Shown piece by piece: positions 1 to 7,421 of a DNA stretch of 64,000 nucleotides. Each line of letters starts with the position of its first letter. Within the stretch, counting starts at the first letter, position 1. This DNA comes from Microbacterium lacus (GTDB lineage: Bacteria; Actinomycetota; Actinomycetes; Actinomycetales; Microbacteriaceae), in the NCBI RefSeq assembly GCF_039531105.1, contig NZ_BAAAPK010000001.1, forward strand, positions 1,116,001 to 1,180,000, in the 5' to 3' direction. The notes beneath the pieces were generated by a model that was given only the letters and a program-made list of their open reading frames with translations, was not told the DNA's origin and did not search any database. The position numbers and the translations under genes were made by a program.

Positions 1-1
1 C

Positions 2-865
2 TACGGGGCTCTCGCCGGCGTGATCGGCGAGCGGGCGGGTGTCGTGAACATCGCGATCGAGGGTCAGCTGCTGGCCGGAGCCTTCAGCGCGGCGGTGGTC
101 TCCTCGCTCACCGGACAGCCGCTGCTCGGTCTCGTCGCGGCGATGTTCGCCGGCGTGCTCGTGGCGTTCGTCCTGGCGGCCTTCGCGATCAGATATCTCG
201 TCGATCAGGTGATCGTCGGTGTCGTCCTGAACGTCCTCGTGATCGGCCTGACGAGCTTCTTCTACTCGCAGGTCCTCCAGCCGAACCAGGCGCTGCTGAA
301 CTCCCCGCCGCGGTTCCCGCGCATCCCGATCCCGTTCCTGAGCGAGATCCCGATCATCGGTCCGGTGCTGTTCCGGCAGACGATCATCGTGTACCTCATG
401 TACATCGCGGTCGCGCTCGTCTGGTTCGGGATGTTCCGCACCCGATGGGGCCTGCGTCTGCGCGCCGTCGGTGAGCACCCGCAGGCGGCCGACACCGTCG
501 GTATCAAGGTCAACCCGACCCGGTTCTGGAACGTCCTGCTCGCGGGCGCGATCGCCGGTCTCGGCGGCACGGTCTTCACGATCGGAAACGGCATCGCCTT
601 CAACAAGGAGATGACGGCGGGTGCGGGCTTCATCGCCTTGGCCGCGGTGATCTTCGGCCAGTGGGACCCGTTCAAGGCGACCCTGGCGGCGCTCCTGTTC
701 GGCTTCGCGTCGAGCCTGCAGAACACGCTCAGCGTGATCGGCTCGCCGGTCCCGAGCGAATTCATGCTGATGCTGCCGTACCTGGTGACGATCTTCGTCG
801 TCGCCGGAGTCGTCGGCCGCTCCCGGGCACCTGCCGCGGACGGCGTGCCCTACATCAAGGGATGA
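2..865 (+). CDS. Nucleoside ABC transporter permease, 5' truncated
   Basis: This is an integral membrane permease of the branched-chain/sugar permease superfamily (BPD_transp_2), most like the YufQ/NupQ-type second permease of BmpA-dependent nucleoside importers. The reading frame is open to the left edge, so the N-terminus lies outside the window; 287 residues are visible. The visible start carries the GERAGVVNIAIEG signature near its beginning, and hydrophobic segments follow throughout, including a conserved loop with GEHPQAADTVGI. The stop is 71 bases before cdd. Its place directly upstream of cytidine deaminase, thymidine phosphorylase and adenosine deaminase supports nucleosides as the substrate. 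The ATPase and first permease are presumably just upstream. The exact substrate range is inferred from context. Confidence 0.9.
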   Translation, partial: YGALAGVIGERAGVVNIAIEGQLLAGAFSAAVVSSLTGQPLLGLVAAMFAGVLVAFVLAAFAIRYLVDQVIVGVVLNVLVIGLTSFFYSQVLQPNQALLNSPPRFPRIPIPFLSEIPIIGPVLFRQTIIVYLMYIAVALVWFGMFRTRWGLRLRAVGEHPQAADTVGIKVNPTRFWNVLLAGAIAGLGGTVFTIGNGIAFNKEMTAGAGFIALAAVIFGQWDPFKATLAALLFGFASSLQNTLSVIGSPVPSEFMLMLPYLVTIFVVAGVVGRSRAPAADGVPYIKG

Positions 866-936
866 GTGCTGCCGCGTCCGGTCCGCCGGGCGCGGCATCC
901 GCTCGTCCGCCGTTCTGATCCATCGGAGGATTCGCT

Positions 937-1338
937 GTGACCGACATCGACTGGGACGAGCTGCGCGCCGCGGCGACCGCCGCGAAGGAGCTCGCCTACG
1001 TCCCCTACTCGCGCTTCAAGGTGGGCGCCGCCGCGCTCGTCTCGGACGGCCGCATCGTGTCGGGCTGCAACATCGAGAACGCCTCGTACGGTGTGACGCT
1101 GTGCGCGGAGTGCTCGCTCGTGAGCGACCTGTTCATGTCCGGCGGCGGCAAGCTCGTCGCGTTCGTGTGCGTGGACGGTCAGGGCCGCACGCTCATGCCG
1201 TGCGGGCGCTGCCGGCAGCTGCTGTACGAACACGCGATCCCCGGGATGCTGCTGGAGACCGTGTCCGGCATCCGCACGATCGACGAGGTGCTGCCCGACG
1301 CGTTCGGTCCGCGCGAGCTCGAAGAGGCGTCGCGGTGA
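937..1338 (+). CDS. cdd: Cytidine deaminase
   Basis: A zinc-dependent hydrolase that deaminates cytidine and deoxycytidine to uridine and deoxyuridine in the cytoplasm. The 133-residue length fits the homotetrameric class. The catalytic Cys-Ala-Glu motif is at residues 56-58 (C56 zinc ligand, E58 proton shuttle). The second zinc motif PCGRCRQ supplies C89 and C92. The substrate-binding stretch SGCNIENASYG precedes the first motif. The start is GTG at 937, preceded by a GGAGG-like ribosome binding site (tcggaggattc). Its last bases overlap the deoA start as GTGA, which implies translational coupling. The gene belongs to a nucleoside uptake and salvage operon. Confidence 0.96.
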   Translation: MTDIDWDELRAAATAAKELAYVPYSRFKVGAAALVSDGRIVSGCNIENASYGVTLCAECSLVSDLFMSGGGKLVAFVCVDGQGRTLMPCGRCRQLLYEHAIPGMLLETVSGIRTIDEVLPDAFGPRELEEASR

Positions 1339-2627
1339 CCGCGCCGGAGCCTTTCGACGCCGTCGACGTCATCCGCGCCAAGCGCGACGGCGGGGTCGTC
1401 CCCGAAGACGCTCTGCGCTGGATGGTCGACGCGTACACGCGTGGCTACGTCGCCGATTCGCAGATGGCGGCGTTCGCGATGGCGGTGCTGCTGAACGGCA
1501 TGGAGCGCTCCGAGATCCGCGTCATGACCGACGCGATGATCGCCTCGGGGGAGCGGATGAGCTTCGCCGGCCTCGGCAAGCCGACGGTCGACAAGCACTC
1601 CACCGGCGGCGTCGGCGACAAGATCACCCTCCCGCTCGCGCCGCTCGTGGCGGCCTTCGGTGTCGCAGTGCCGCAGCTGTCGGGCCGCGGTCTCGGCCAC
1701 ACCGGTGGGACGCTCGACAAGCTCGAGTCGATCCCCGGATGGCGCGCGGCACTGAGCAACGACGAGATGTTCGCGCAGCTGCGTGACGTGGGCGCCGTGA
1801 TCTGCGCCGCGGGCTCCGGTCTCGCTCCCGCCGACAAGAAGCTCTACGCGTTGCGGGACGTCACCGGAACCGTCGAGGCCATCCCCCTCATCGCCTCGAG
1901 CATCATGTCCAAGAAGATCGCCGAGGGCACGGATTCGCTCGTGCTGGACGTGAAGTTCGGCTCCGGCGCGTTCATGCGCGACGTCGACCGCGCGCGAGAG
2001 CTCGCGCGGACGATGGTGGCGCTCGGCACGGACTCCGGCGTCGCGACGACGGCGCTCCTCACCGACATGAACACGCCGCTCGGGCGCACGATCGGCAACG
2101 CGAACGAAGTCCGCGAGTCGGTCGAGGTGCTCGCCGGCGGAGGACCCGCTGACATCGTCGAGCTCACCGTGGCCCTCGCCCGCGAGATGCTGGCCCTCGC
2201 GGGACAGCCCGATGCGGACGTCGAGGCGGCACTGAAGGACGGGCGGGCGATGGACGCGTGGCGCGCGATGATCATCGCGCAGGACGGGGATCCGGATGCC
2301 GCCCTCGCGGTCGCCCGCGAGACCCACACGGTCACCGCACCGTCTGCCGGTGTCGTGAGCCGGCTGGACGCGCTGCCGTTCGGCGTCGCGGCGTGGCGCC
2401 TCGGCGCGGGGCGCGCTCGCGCGCAGGATCCGGTGATCCACGCCGCCGGGATCGACCTGCACGTGGGGCTCGGCGACCCCGTCGCCGCCGGTCAGCCGCT
2501 GTTCACCTTGCTCGCCGATGATGGGTCCCGCTTCGCGCGTGCGCTCGAGGCGCTCGAGGGATCCTGGGAGATCGGGGCCGACGCCCCGGCAGCCCGGCCG
2601 CGAGTACTCGAACGCATCACCGCCTGA
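1335..2627 (+). CDS. deoA: Thymidine phosphorylase
   Basis: Pyrimidine-nucleoside phosphorylase that splits thymidine or deoxyuridine with phosphate to give the free base and deoxyribose-1-phosphate. The protein is 430 residues from the GTG at 1335. The phosphate-binding segment DKHSTGGVGDK is at residues 86-96, and the family signature SGRGLGHTGGTLDKLE begins at about residue 116. The SIMSKKIAEG segment is also present. The frame stays open farther upstream into cdd, but the GTG overlapping the cdd stop (GTGA) gives the right family length. Mammalian-type lid and C-terminal barrel-sandwich regions are present. It acts after cdd on deoxyuridine, in the order cdd-deoA-add also known from M. 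tuberculosis. Confidence 0.95.
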   Translation: MTAPEPFDAVDVIRAKRDGGVVPEDALRWMVDAYTRGYVADSQMAAFAMAVLLNGMERSEIRVMTDAMIASGERMSFAGLGKPTVDKHSTGGVGDKITLPLAPLVAAFGVAVPQLSGRGLGHTGGTLDKLESIPGWRAALSNDEMFAQLRDVGAVICAAGSGLAPADKKLYALRDVTGTVEAIPLIASSIMSKKIAEGTDSLVLDVKFGSGAFMRDVDRARELARTMVALGTDSGVATTALLTDMNTPLGRTIGNANEVRESVEVLAGGGPADIVELTVALAREMLALAGQPDADVEAALKDGRAMDAWRAMIIAQDGDPDAALAVARETHTVTAPSAGVVSRLDALPFGVAAWRLGAGRARAQDPVIHAAGIDLHVGLGDPVAAGQPLFTLLADDGSRFARALEALEGSWEIGADAPAARPRVLERITA

Positions 2628-2688
2628 GGCGGCGGCATCCGCCCCGTTCCACCCCCCACACCGCGCCTCCGGCGCAGAGGAGACCGAC

Positions 2689-3804
2689 ATGCCGATCGAC
2701 CAGCACGGCGACACGAAGCTGCAGGGGCTGTCCCTTCGCGGGCTGCCCAAGATCTCGCTGCACGACCACCTCGACGGCGGAGTGCGGCCCGAGACGATCA
2801 TCGAGCTCGGTGACGAGATCGGACTCGAGCTGCCCGAGTCGGACGGCACCGCGCTCGCGGACTGGTTCGCGCACAAGAGCGACTCCGGATCGCTCGTGGA
2901 GTATCTGAAGACGTTCGACCTGACGACCGCGGTGATGCAGACGCCCGAAGGGCTGACGCGTGTCGCGCGGGAGTTCGTCGAGGACCTCGCCGCGGACGGT
3001 GTGATCTACGGCGAGGTGCGCTGGGCGCCCGAGCAGCACCTCACGCGCGGGCTGTCGCTCGAGGAAGCCGTCGATGCCGTGCAGACCGGCATCGAGGAGG
3101 GTGAGGAGGCCGCCGAGGACCGCGGTCATGACATCCGTGTCGGGCAGCTGATCACGGCGATGCGTCACACCGACCGGTCGCTGGAGATCGCGAAGCTCGC
3201 CGTCTCCTGGCGCGAGCGCGGAGCCGTCGGCTTCGACATCGCGGGGCCCGAGGACGGGTTCCTGCCGTCCCGTCACCGCGCGGCGTTCGACTACCTCGCC
3301 TCGGAGTTCTTCCCGACGACCGTGCACGCGGGAGAGGCCGCAGGCCTCGAGTCCATCCGCTCGGCCATCATCGACGGGCGCGCGCTTCGCCTCGGGCACG
3401 GCGTGCGCATCGCGCAGGACCTGGATATCATCTCCCGCGCCGGCGACGAGGTGCTCGTGCAGTTCGGAGATCTCGCGCGGTGGGTGCGGGATCGGGAGAT
3501 CACGCTCGAGCTGTCGCCCTCCTCGAACCTGCAGACCGGCGCGGTCGCGGCGTGGGGTGAGGAGCTCGGCGACCACCCGTTCGATCTGCTGTACCAGCTC
3601 GGCTTCTCGGTCACCGTGAACGTGGACAACCGCACGATGAGCCGGACCTCGCTCACGCGCGAGCTGGCGCTCTTGGTCGACGCGTTCGAGTACGACCTGG
3701 ACGACCTCGAGACCTTCCAGCTCAACGCCGCCGCCGGTGCATTCCTCCCGATCGAGGAGCGGGAGGAGCTTATCGAGCTCATCGCCGAGGGCTTCGAGCG
3801 GTAG
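2689..3804 (+). CDS. add: Adenosine deaminase
   Basis: Zinc metallohydrolase converting adenosine and deoxyadenosine to inosine and deoxyinosine. The 371-residue protein begins at ATG 2689 after a GGCGCAGAGGAG ribosome binding region; in-frame codons upstream are rejected because they run into deoA. Zinc ligands are in HDHLDGG (H25 and H27). Further family motifs are TVHAGE with the catalytic Glu region, RLGHGVR, and a VNVDNRTMS segment that holds the catalytic Asp in the form usual for actinobacterial enzymes rather than NTDDP. It lies 61 bases after deoA in the same orientation and is probably co-transcribed. The following palindrome (3818-3905) could terminate the operon. Confidence 0.95.
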   Translation: MPIDQHGDTKLQGLSLRGLPKISLHDHLDGGVRPETIIELGDEIGLELPESDGTALADWFAHKSDSGSLVEYLKTFDLTTAVMQTPEGLTRVAREFVEDLAADGVIYGEVRWAPEQHLTRGLSLEEAVDAVQTGIEEGEEAAEDRGHDIRVGQLITAMRHTDRSLEIAKLAVSWRERGAVGFDIAGPEDGFLPSRHRAAFDYLASEFFPTTVHAGEAAGLESIRSAIIDGRALRLGHGVRIAQDLDIISRAGDEVLVQFGDLARWVRDREITLELSPSSNLQTGAVAAWGEELGDHPFDLLYQLGFSVTVNVDNRTMSRTSLTRELALLVDAFEYDLDDLETFQLNAAAGAFLPIEEREELIELIAEGFER

Positions 3805-3817
3805 TCCGCGCGCAGCG

Positions 3818-3905
3818 CCTGCGAAACTCCACGGATCTGATGGTTCACCGGTCGATCAGGACCGCTCTGCGGTTTCGGAGGGATCAATCCGTGGAGTTCT
3901 GCAGG
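3818..3905. repeat. Imperfect palindromic element A beside the DUF559 gene
   Basis: The arms CCTGCGAAACTCCACGGATC (3818-3837) and ATCCGTGGAGTTCTGCAGG (3887-3905) are inverted copies with about two mismatches, separated by a non-repetitive centre of about 50 bases. The right arm lies inside the 3' end of the leftward DUF559 gene and encodes its last residues LQNSTD. A second element with the same arms is at 4842-4927, on the other side of the gene. It could also fold as a terminator for add. Confidence 0.8.
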
Positions 3906-4726
3906 TTTGGTCGTGGTCCATGCGCGACGATGGCCTTCATGAGCTCCACGACGGAAGGCATCCGGTAGAGGATGTCCTCGGCCAGCGGCCGGACTGTGGT
4001 GTATCCGAGCGCGGCGGCCGCGAGATCGCGTGCCCGGTCCCTCTTCTGGGCTTCCCACCCTTCGTGAAAGGCGCGGCTGTCGCACTCGACGATCAGCCAG
4101 CCGTCCACCACGAGGTCGACCCTGCCGACGCCTTCGATCCGCACCTGCACCTGGACCTCTGCGCCGAGCCCGCGCAGGAGAAGTCGCATGAGGGTCTCCG
4201 CTCCCGATTCGCTCCGTCGGTCGAGCAGTCTGCGCAGGCTCCGGTACCGCCGTGGCAATCGTCGGAAGATGTCGCGGAGATCCCCCTCGTCGATCAGACC
4301 GTGGTGCCATGCGCTGTCCAGCGTCGCCACAGCGTCCCGGGGACTCTGGCAGCGGCACGCCTGAGCGAGCGCTTCGACGAGGTCGGCGGCCAGTGCGGTC
4401 GACTCGGCGCGAGAACGTCGCCAATGAGCGACGACGCCCTCCCTCGCCGGAAGTCGTGTGGTCGATGGCTCGAACTGCGCGTGCAGCGGATGGCTGAGTC
4501 GCACGAAGACTCCGAGGGCGGCCAGCAGCGATACGCAGTCCAGGCGCCCGCCGACTCGCCCCGCATCGATGAGCCCGCGGGGTGCCTCCGCGCTCACATA
4601 GCGACCGTTGCGGAGTCGTATCAGCACCCCTCGGCCGACGAGCCCCGCGACGGCATGGCGACTGAGTCCGCGGTCGGCGAGTGCGCTGGGGCTGAGGAAT
4701 GTGGCAGGCAGGATCTGCGCAGCCAT
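3884..4726 (-). CDS. AbiEi-type HTH / DUF559 (Vsr-like) endonuclease-domain protein
   Basis: A 280-residue protein of a family abundant in high-GC actinobacteria. Residues of roughly 10-50 resemble the winged-helix domain seen in AbiEi-type antitoxins (PSALADRGLSRHAVAGL, then RLRNGRYVS). Residues of roughly 190-270 form a DUF559 domain related to very-short-patch-repair nucleases. That domain has a PD-(D/E)xK-like core, GVGRVDLVVDG then LIVECDSRAFH, followed by a conserved RDRARDLAAAALGYTTVRP helix. DNA binding or cleavage is therefore likely, but the role is unknown. ATG 4726 is the start chosen; a GTG six codons upstream is possible. The gene sits alone between two matched palindromes, and its last codons are inside one of them. 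It interrupts a gene order otherwise shared with mycobacteria. Confidence 0.8.
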   Translation of the reverse strand: MAAQILPATFLSPSALADRGLSRHAVAGLVGRGVLIRLRNGRYVSAEAPRGLIDAGRVGGRLDCVSLLAALGVFVRLSHPLHAQFEPSTTRLPAREGVVAHWRRSRAESTALAADLVEALAQACRCQSPRDAVATLDSAWHHGLIDEGDLRDIFRRLPRRYRSLRRLLDRRSESGAETLMRLLLRGLGAEVQVQVRIEGVGRVDLVVDGWLIVECDSRAFHEGWEAQKRDRARDLAAAALGYTTVRPLAEDILYRMPSVVELMKAIVAHGPRPNLQNSTD

Positions 4727-4841
4727 GTGTGCCGGCTTGTCCACTCGGCCAGCCAATCGGATCCGCGCGGGGGTGCACCGGTCCCGTTGACATCTGCGGA
4801 TGAGTTCGGCTCGATTGCCGCCTGGGGAGGAGCCCCCGCGT

Positions 4842-4927
4842 CTGCAGAACTCCACAGATCCGTTCGTCAGCCGGGCGCTTTGGGGGACTTGAAGCGAGAA
4901 AGGCTCCGGATCCGTGGAGTTTCTACG
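4842..4927. repeat. Imperfect palindromic element B beside the DUF559 gene
   Basis: The arms CTGCAGAACTCCACAGATCCG (4842-4862) and CGGATCCGTGGAGTTTCTACG (4907-4927) are imperfect inverted copies separated by about 44 bases. The arms match those of the element at 3818-3905 while the centres differ. The two elements enclose the 280-codon DUF559 gene almost exactly and are similar in size (86 and 88 bases). Confidence 0.8.
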
Positions 4928-4941
4928 ACTATGCGCGCGAG

Positions 4942-5724
4942 TTACTGCCCGAGCAGGAACGGGCCGAGCGCGGCGGTGATCTGCTCCTCGATCTCCGCGG
5001 GCGTGAGGGTCGCCTCGCCGTCGCCGGGTTGCGGGCCGTACGCGCCGAAGCCGGCGTGGTTGCCGCCCTCGATCACCACGAATTCGGTGTCGGCAGGCAG
5101 CAGGTCGGCGGCCTCCTCGATCTTCGCGGGGGTAGACAGGCCGTCCTCGCTGCCCGAGATGCTGAGCACCGGCAGGTCGGTGCCCGACAGGTCGTTGGCG
5201 CAGTAGCTGCCGAAGAGCACGAGACCGTCGGTGTCCTGGGCGAGCTGGCACGCCCGCACTCCGCCGAGGGAGTGCCCGCCGACGAACCAGTCCTGCACGC
5301 CCGGGGCGAGCGCGGTGAAATCGGAGAGCGGACGGAAATCGAAGAACGCCAGGTTCAGCGTCGGCTTGGTGATCACCACAGTGACCCCCTCCTCGGCGAC
5401 ACCCGCGAGGGTCGCGGCGTAGGCGACGGGCTCGACTTTCGCACCGGGGATGAACACCAGTCCGGTCTCGGATTCCCCATCGGCCGGCGCGAGCACCCAC
5501 GCCGATCCTTCATCGGTCAACGTGAGCGCGGCGTTGTCCTCCACCGCGGCCAACGCGTCCGGCTCGGCGGACATCACGCCGATGTTCGCCCACAGGAGGA
5601 ACGCCACGAATGCGATGCCGAGGAGCGCCGCAATCGAGCCGAGCACCCACGCGAGGATTCTCCGGCCGCGGCGCCGGGGCTTCGGTGCGGGAACGTCGAC
5701 GGGATCGTGTGCGCTCGGGGTCAC
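4942..5724 (-). CDS. Membrane-anchored alpha/beta hydrolase
   Basis: A 260-residue alpha/beta-hydrolase-fold protein. A basic N-terminal stretch (PKPRRRGRR) is followed by one hydrophobic helix at about residues 23-46, so the catalytic domain is probably anchored outside the membrane. The nucleophile elbow GGHSLGG puts the catalytic Ser at 152. The likely acid is D194 in SGSEDGLSTP, and the likely His is H223 in EGGNHAGFG. This matches the Abhydrolase_5 type, usually annotated as a carboxylesterase or lipase of unknown substrate. It starts nine bases after the mtlD stop on the same strand, so it may be co-transcribed with the mannitol genes, though no functional link is evident. Confidence 0.85.
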   Translation of the reverse strand: MTPSAHDPVDVPAPKPRRRGRRILAWVLGSIAALLGIAFVAFLLWANIGVMSAEPDALAAVEDNAALTLTDEGSAWVLAPADGESETGLVFIPGAKVEPVAYAATLAGVAEEGVTVVITKPTLNLAFFDFRPLSDFTALAPGVQDWFVGGHSLGGVRACQLAQDTDGLVLFGSYCANDLSGTDLPVLSISGSEDGLSTPAKIEEAADLLPADTEFVVIEGGNHAGFGAYGPQPGDGEATLTPAEIEEQITAALGPFLLGQ

Positions 5725-5733
5725 CGGCCCAGA

Positions 5734-6885
5734 TTACGCGAGCTCGGCCTGTCGGGAGGCGACGACGGCCTCGACGCGGGCGAACAGCGGGTGCGACTCA
5801 TCCAGTCCGGTGACGGATGCCGTCACGGACGCGGCATCCTGCTCCCGCAGAAGCTGCTGCAGCTGCACCGACTGTTCGTCTTCGGCGTCCTCGAACGCGA
5901 GGGCCGCCCCCATCGCCGCCAGGAGCGAGTCCACCGACAGGCCGCGTTCGGCCGCTTCGGCCGCCGGTCCGACGAAGCGCTCGTTGCGGCTGAGCTTGCG
6001 CAGAGGCTGCCGGCCCACGCGCCAGACGGTGTCCGGCAGAGCAGGGTTCTGGAAGCGACGCAGGATCGTCGCGCGATACGCGGCGAGCTCGGTCGGGTCG
6101 AGCCCGTGCTTGGCGACGAGAAGTGCCGAGGTCTCCTCCAGTGTGGCCGCGACGCGGGCGGCGGTGGCTTCGTCGGCGAGCGCGTCGGCAATCGTCTCAT
6201 CACCGGCGGCGGCCCCGAAGTACGCGGTGGCGGCGTGACCGGTGTTGACCGTGAAGAGTTTCCGCTCGATGTAGGGCGCCAGATCATCGACGAAGTGCGC
6301 GCCGGGGATCGTCGGCGGGTCGTCGCCGAACGGGTGCCGCTCGATCGCCCATTCGAAGAACGGCTCGACTGTCACATCGATGCCGCCGCCGGCCGGCTGC
6401 GCGGGCACGATCCGGTCGACGGCGGTGTTGGCGAACACCGCGCGTCCCGCCAGGGCGTCCCAGGCGTCACCGGCGAGCGCGGCGACCTCGTCGCGCAGCA
6501 GGTCGGTCGCATTGATCGCGTTCTCGCAGGCCATGATCTGCAGCGGGGGAGAGGACGGATCGCGCAGAGCGAGCGCCGCGACGACGTGCGGGGCGACGAA
6601 CTTCAGGATCGTCGGTCCGACCGCGGTGGTCAGCACGTTGGCGCCCGCGATCTCCTCGATCACCTCGTCGGGGTGGGTGGCGCTGTTGATCGCGCGGAAG
6701 CCGGTGACGACGGTGTCGCGCGAGTCCTCCCCGACCTCGTGCACGGTGTATTCGGACGCGGCGTTGATCGCGTCCACGAGTGGTGCCGCGACGTCCGAGA
6801 AGACGAGCTCGTAGCCGCCCTCGTGCAGCAGAAGTCCGACGAACCCTCGGCCGATGTTGCCCGCACCGAAATGAACGGCCTTCAT
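5734..6885 (-). CDS. mtlD: Mannitol-1-phosphate 5-dehydrogenase
   Basis: NAD-dependent oxidation of mannitol-1-phosphate to fructose-6-phosphate, the cytoplasmic step after PTS uptake. The 383-residue protein has the Rossmann fingerprint HFGAGNIGRGFVG at residues 5-17. It also has ACENAINATD, and the catalytic Lys region RKLFTVNTGHAATAYFG of the long-chain mannitol dehydrogenase family. ATG 6885 is preferred over the preceding GTG because its A is the last base of the mtlF stop codon (TGATG). It follows mtlA and mtlF in a leftward operon. Confidence 0.95.
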   Translation of the reverse strand: MKAVHFGAGNIGRGFVGLLLHEGGYELVFSDVAAPLVDAINAASEYTVHEVGEDSRDTVVTGFRAINSATHPDEVIEEIAGANVLTTAVGPTILKFVAPHVVAALALRDPSSPPLQIMACENAINATDLLRDEVAALAGDAWDALAGRAVFANTAVDRIVPAQPAGGGIDVTVEPFFEWAIERHPFGDDPPTIPGAHFVDDLAPYIERKLFTVNTGHAATAYFGAAAGDETIADALADEATAARVAATLEETSALLVAKHGLDPTELAAYRATILRRFQNPALPDTVWRVGRQPLRKLSRNERFVGPAAEAAERGLSVDSLLAAMGAALAFEDAEDEQSVQLQQLLREQDAASVTASVTGLDESHPLFARVEAVVASRQAELA

Positions 6886-7322
6886 CACACGCCCGCCGCG
6901 GAGACGAGCCGGTAGAGCTCCTCGGGCGTCTGCGCGCGCTTGAGGTTCTCGACCTCGTCCTCGTCGGAGAAGAGGATCGCGATCTGCGAGAGGATCTCGA
7001 GGTGCTCGTCGCCCTTGCCGGCGATGCCGATCACGAACGTGACGGGCTCGCCGCCCCAGTCCACGCCGCCGTCGTAGCGGACGACCGAGAGCGCGGAGTC
7101 CAGGATCGCGGCCTTCGTCTCGTTCGTCCCGTGCGGGATCGCGAGCTCGTTGCCCATGTAGGTCGAGACGGTCTCCTCGCGCTGCTGCATCGCGTCGAAG
7201 TAGGCGCTGGTGACGGCGCCGACGGCCTCGAGGATGTCGGCGGCCTCCTTCATCGCCTCCTCGCGCGTCGCGCTGCCGGAGTGGATGCGGACTTGGCCGA
7301 GGCTCAGGACGTCACGGGACAT
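6885..7322 (-). CDS. mtlF: Mannitol PTS enzyme IIA component
   Basis: Cytoplasmic phosphocarrier that takes phosphate from HPr-P and hands it to the EIIB domain of MtlA. At 145 residues it is a free-standing EIIA-Mtl domain. The active-site histidine is H64 in GNELAIPHGTNE. The rest shows the family pattern, including VTFVIGIAGKGDEHLEILSQ. ATG 7322 is used. In E. coli this domain is fused to EIICB; here it is separate, as in most Gram-positive systems. It is separated from mtlA by 99 bases that contain a GC-rich stem-loop and is translationally coupled to mtlD. Confidence 0.95.
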   Translation of the reverse strand: MSRDVLSLGQVRIHSGSATREEAMKEAADILEAVGAVTSAYFDAMQQREETVSTYMGNELAIPHGTNETKAAILDSALSVVRYDGGVDWGGEPVTFVIGIAGKGDEHLEILSQIAILFSDEDEVENLKRAQTPEELYRLVSAAGV

Positions 7323-7374
7323 GGTGTTGCCTTTCGTTCGCTTCTGCTTGGTACCGAGTATGCGGGGAAAGCCG

Positions 7375-7406
7375 CGGGGCCGGGGGCATCACGCCGCCCG
7401 ACCCCG
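7375..7406 (-). terminator. Intercistronic stem-loop between mtlA and mtlF
   Basis: CGGGGCCGGG (7375-7384) pairs with CCCGACCCCG (7397-7406), giving a ten-base-pair stem with one non-Watson-Crick pair and a 12-base loop. There is no T-run. It could be a partial terminator or an mRNA-stabilising hairpin that lowers mtlF relative to mtlA expression; the sequence alone does not decide. Confidence 0.4.
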
Positions 7407-7421
7407 CAGCAGTCGATGGGA

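Noticed and set aside
1179..2876. A 565-codon leftward frame over cdd and deoA.
   Set aside because: Shadow of two well-conserved enzymes with correct motifs on the other strand.
4727..5500. A longer version of the DUF559 protein starting up to 5500.
   Set aside because: The extension is arginine-rich, antisense or out of frame to the hydrolase gene, crosses palindrome B and has no family similarity.
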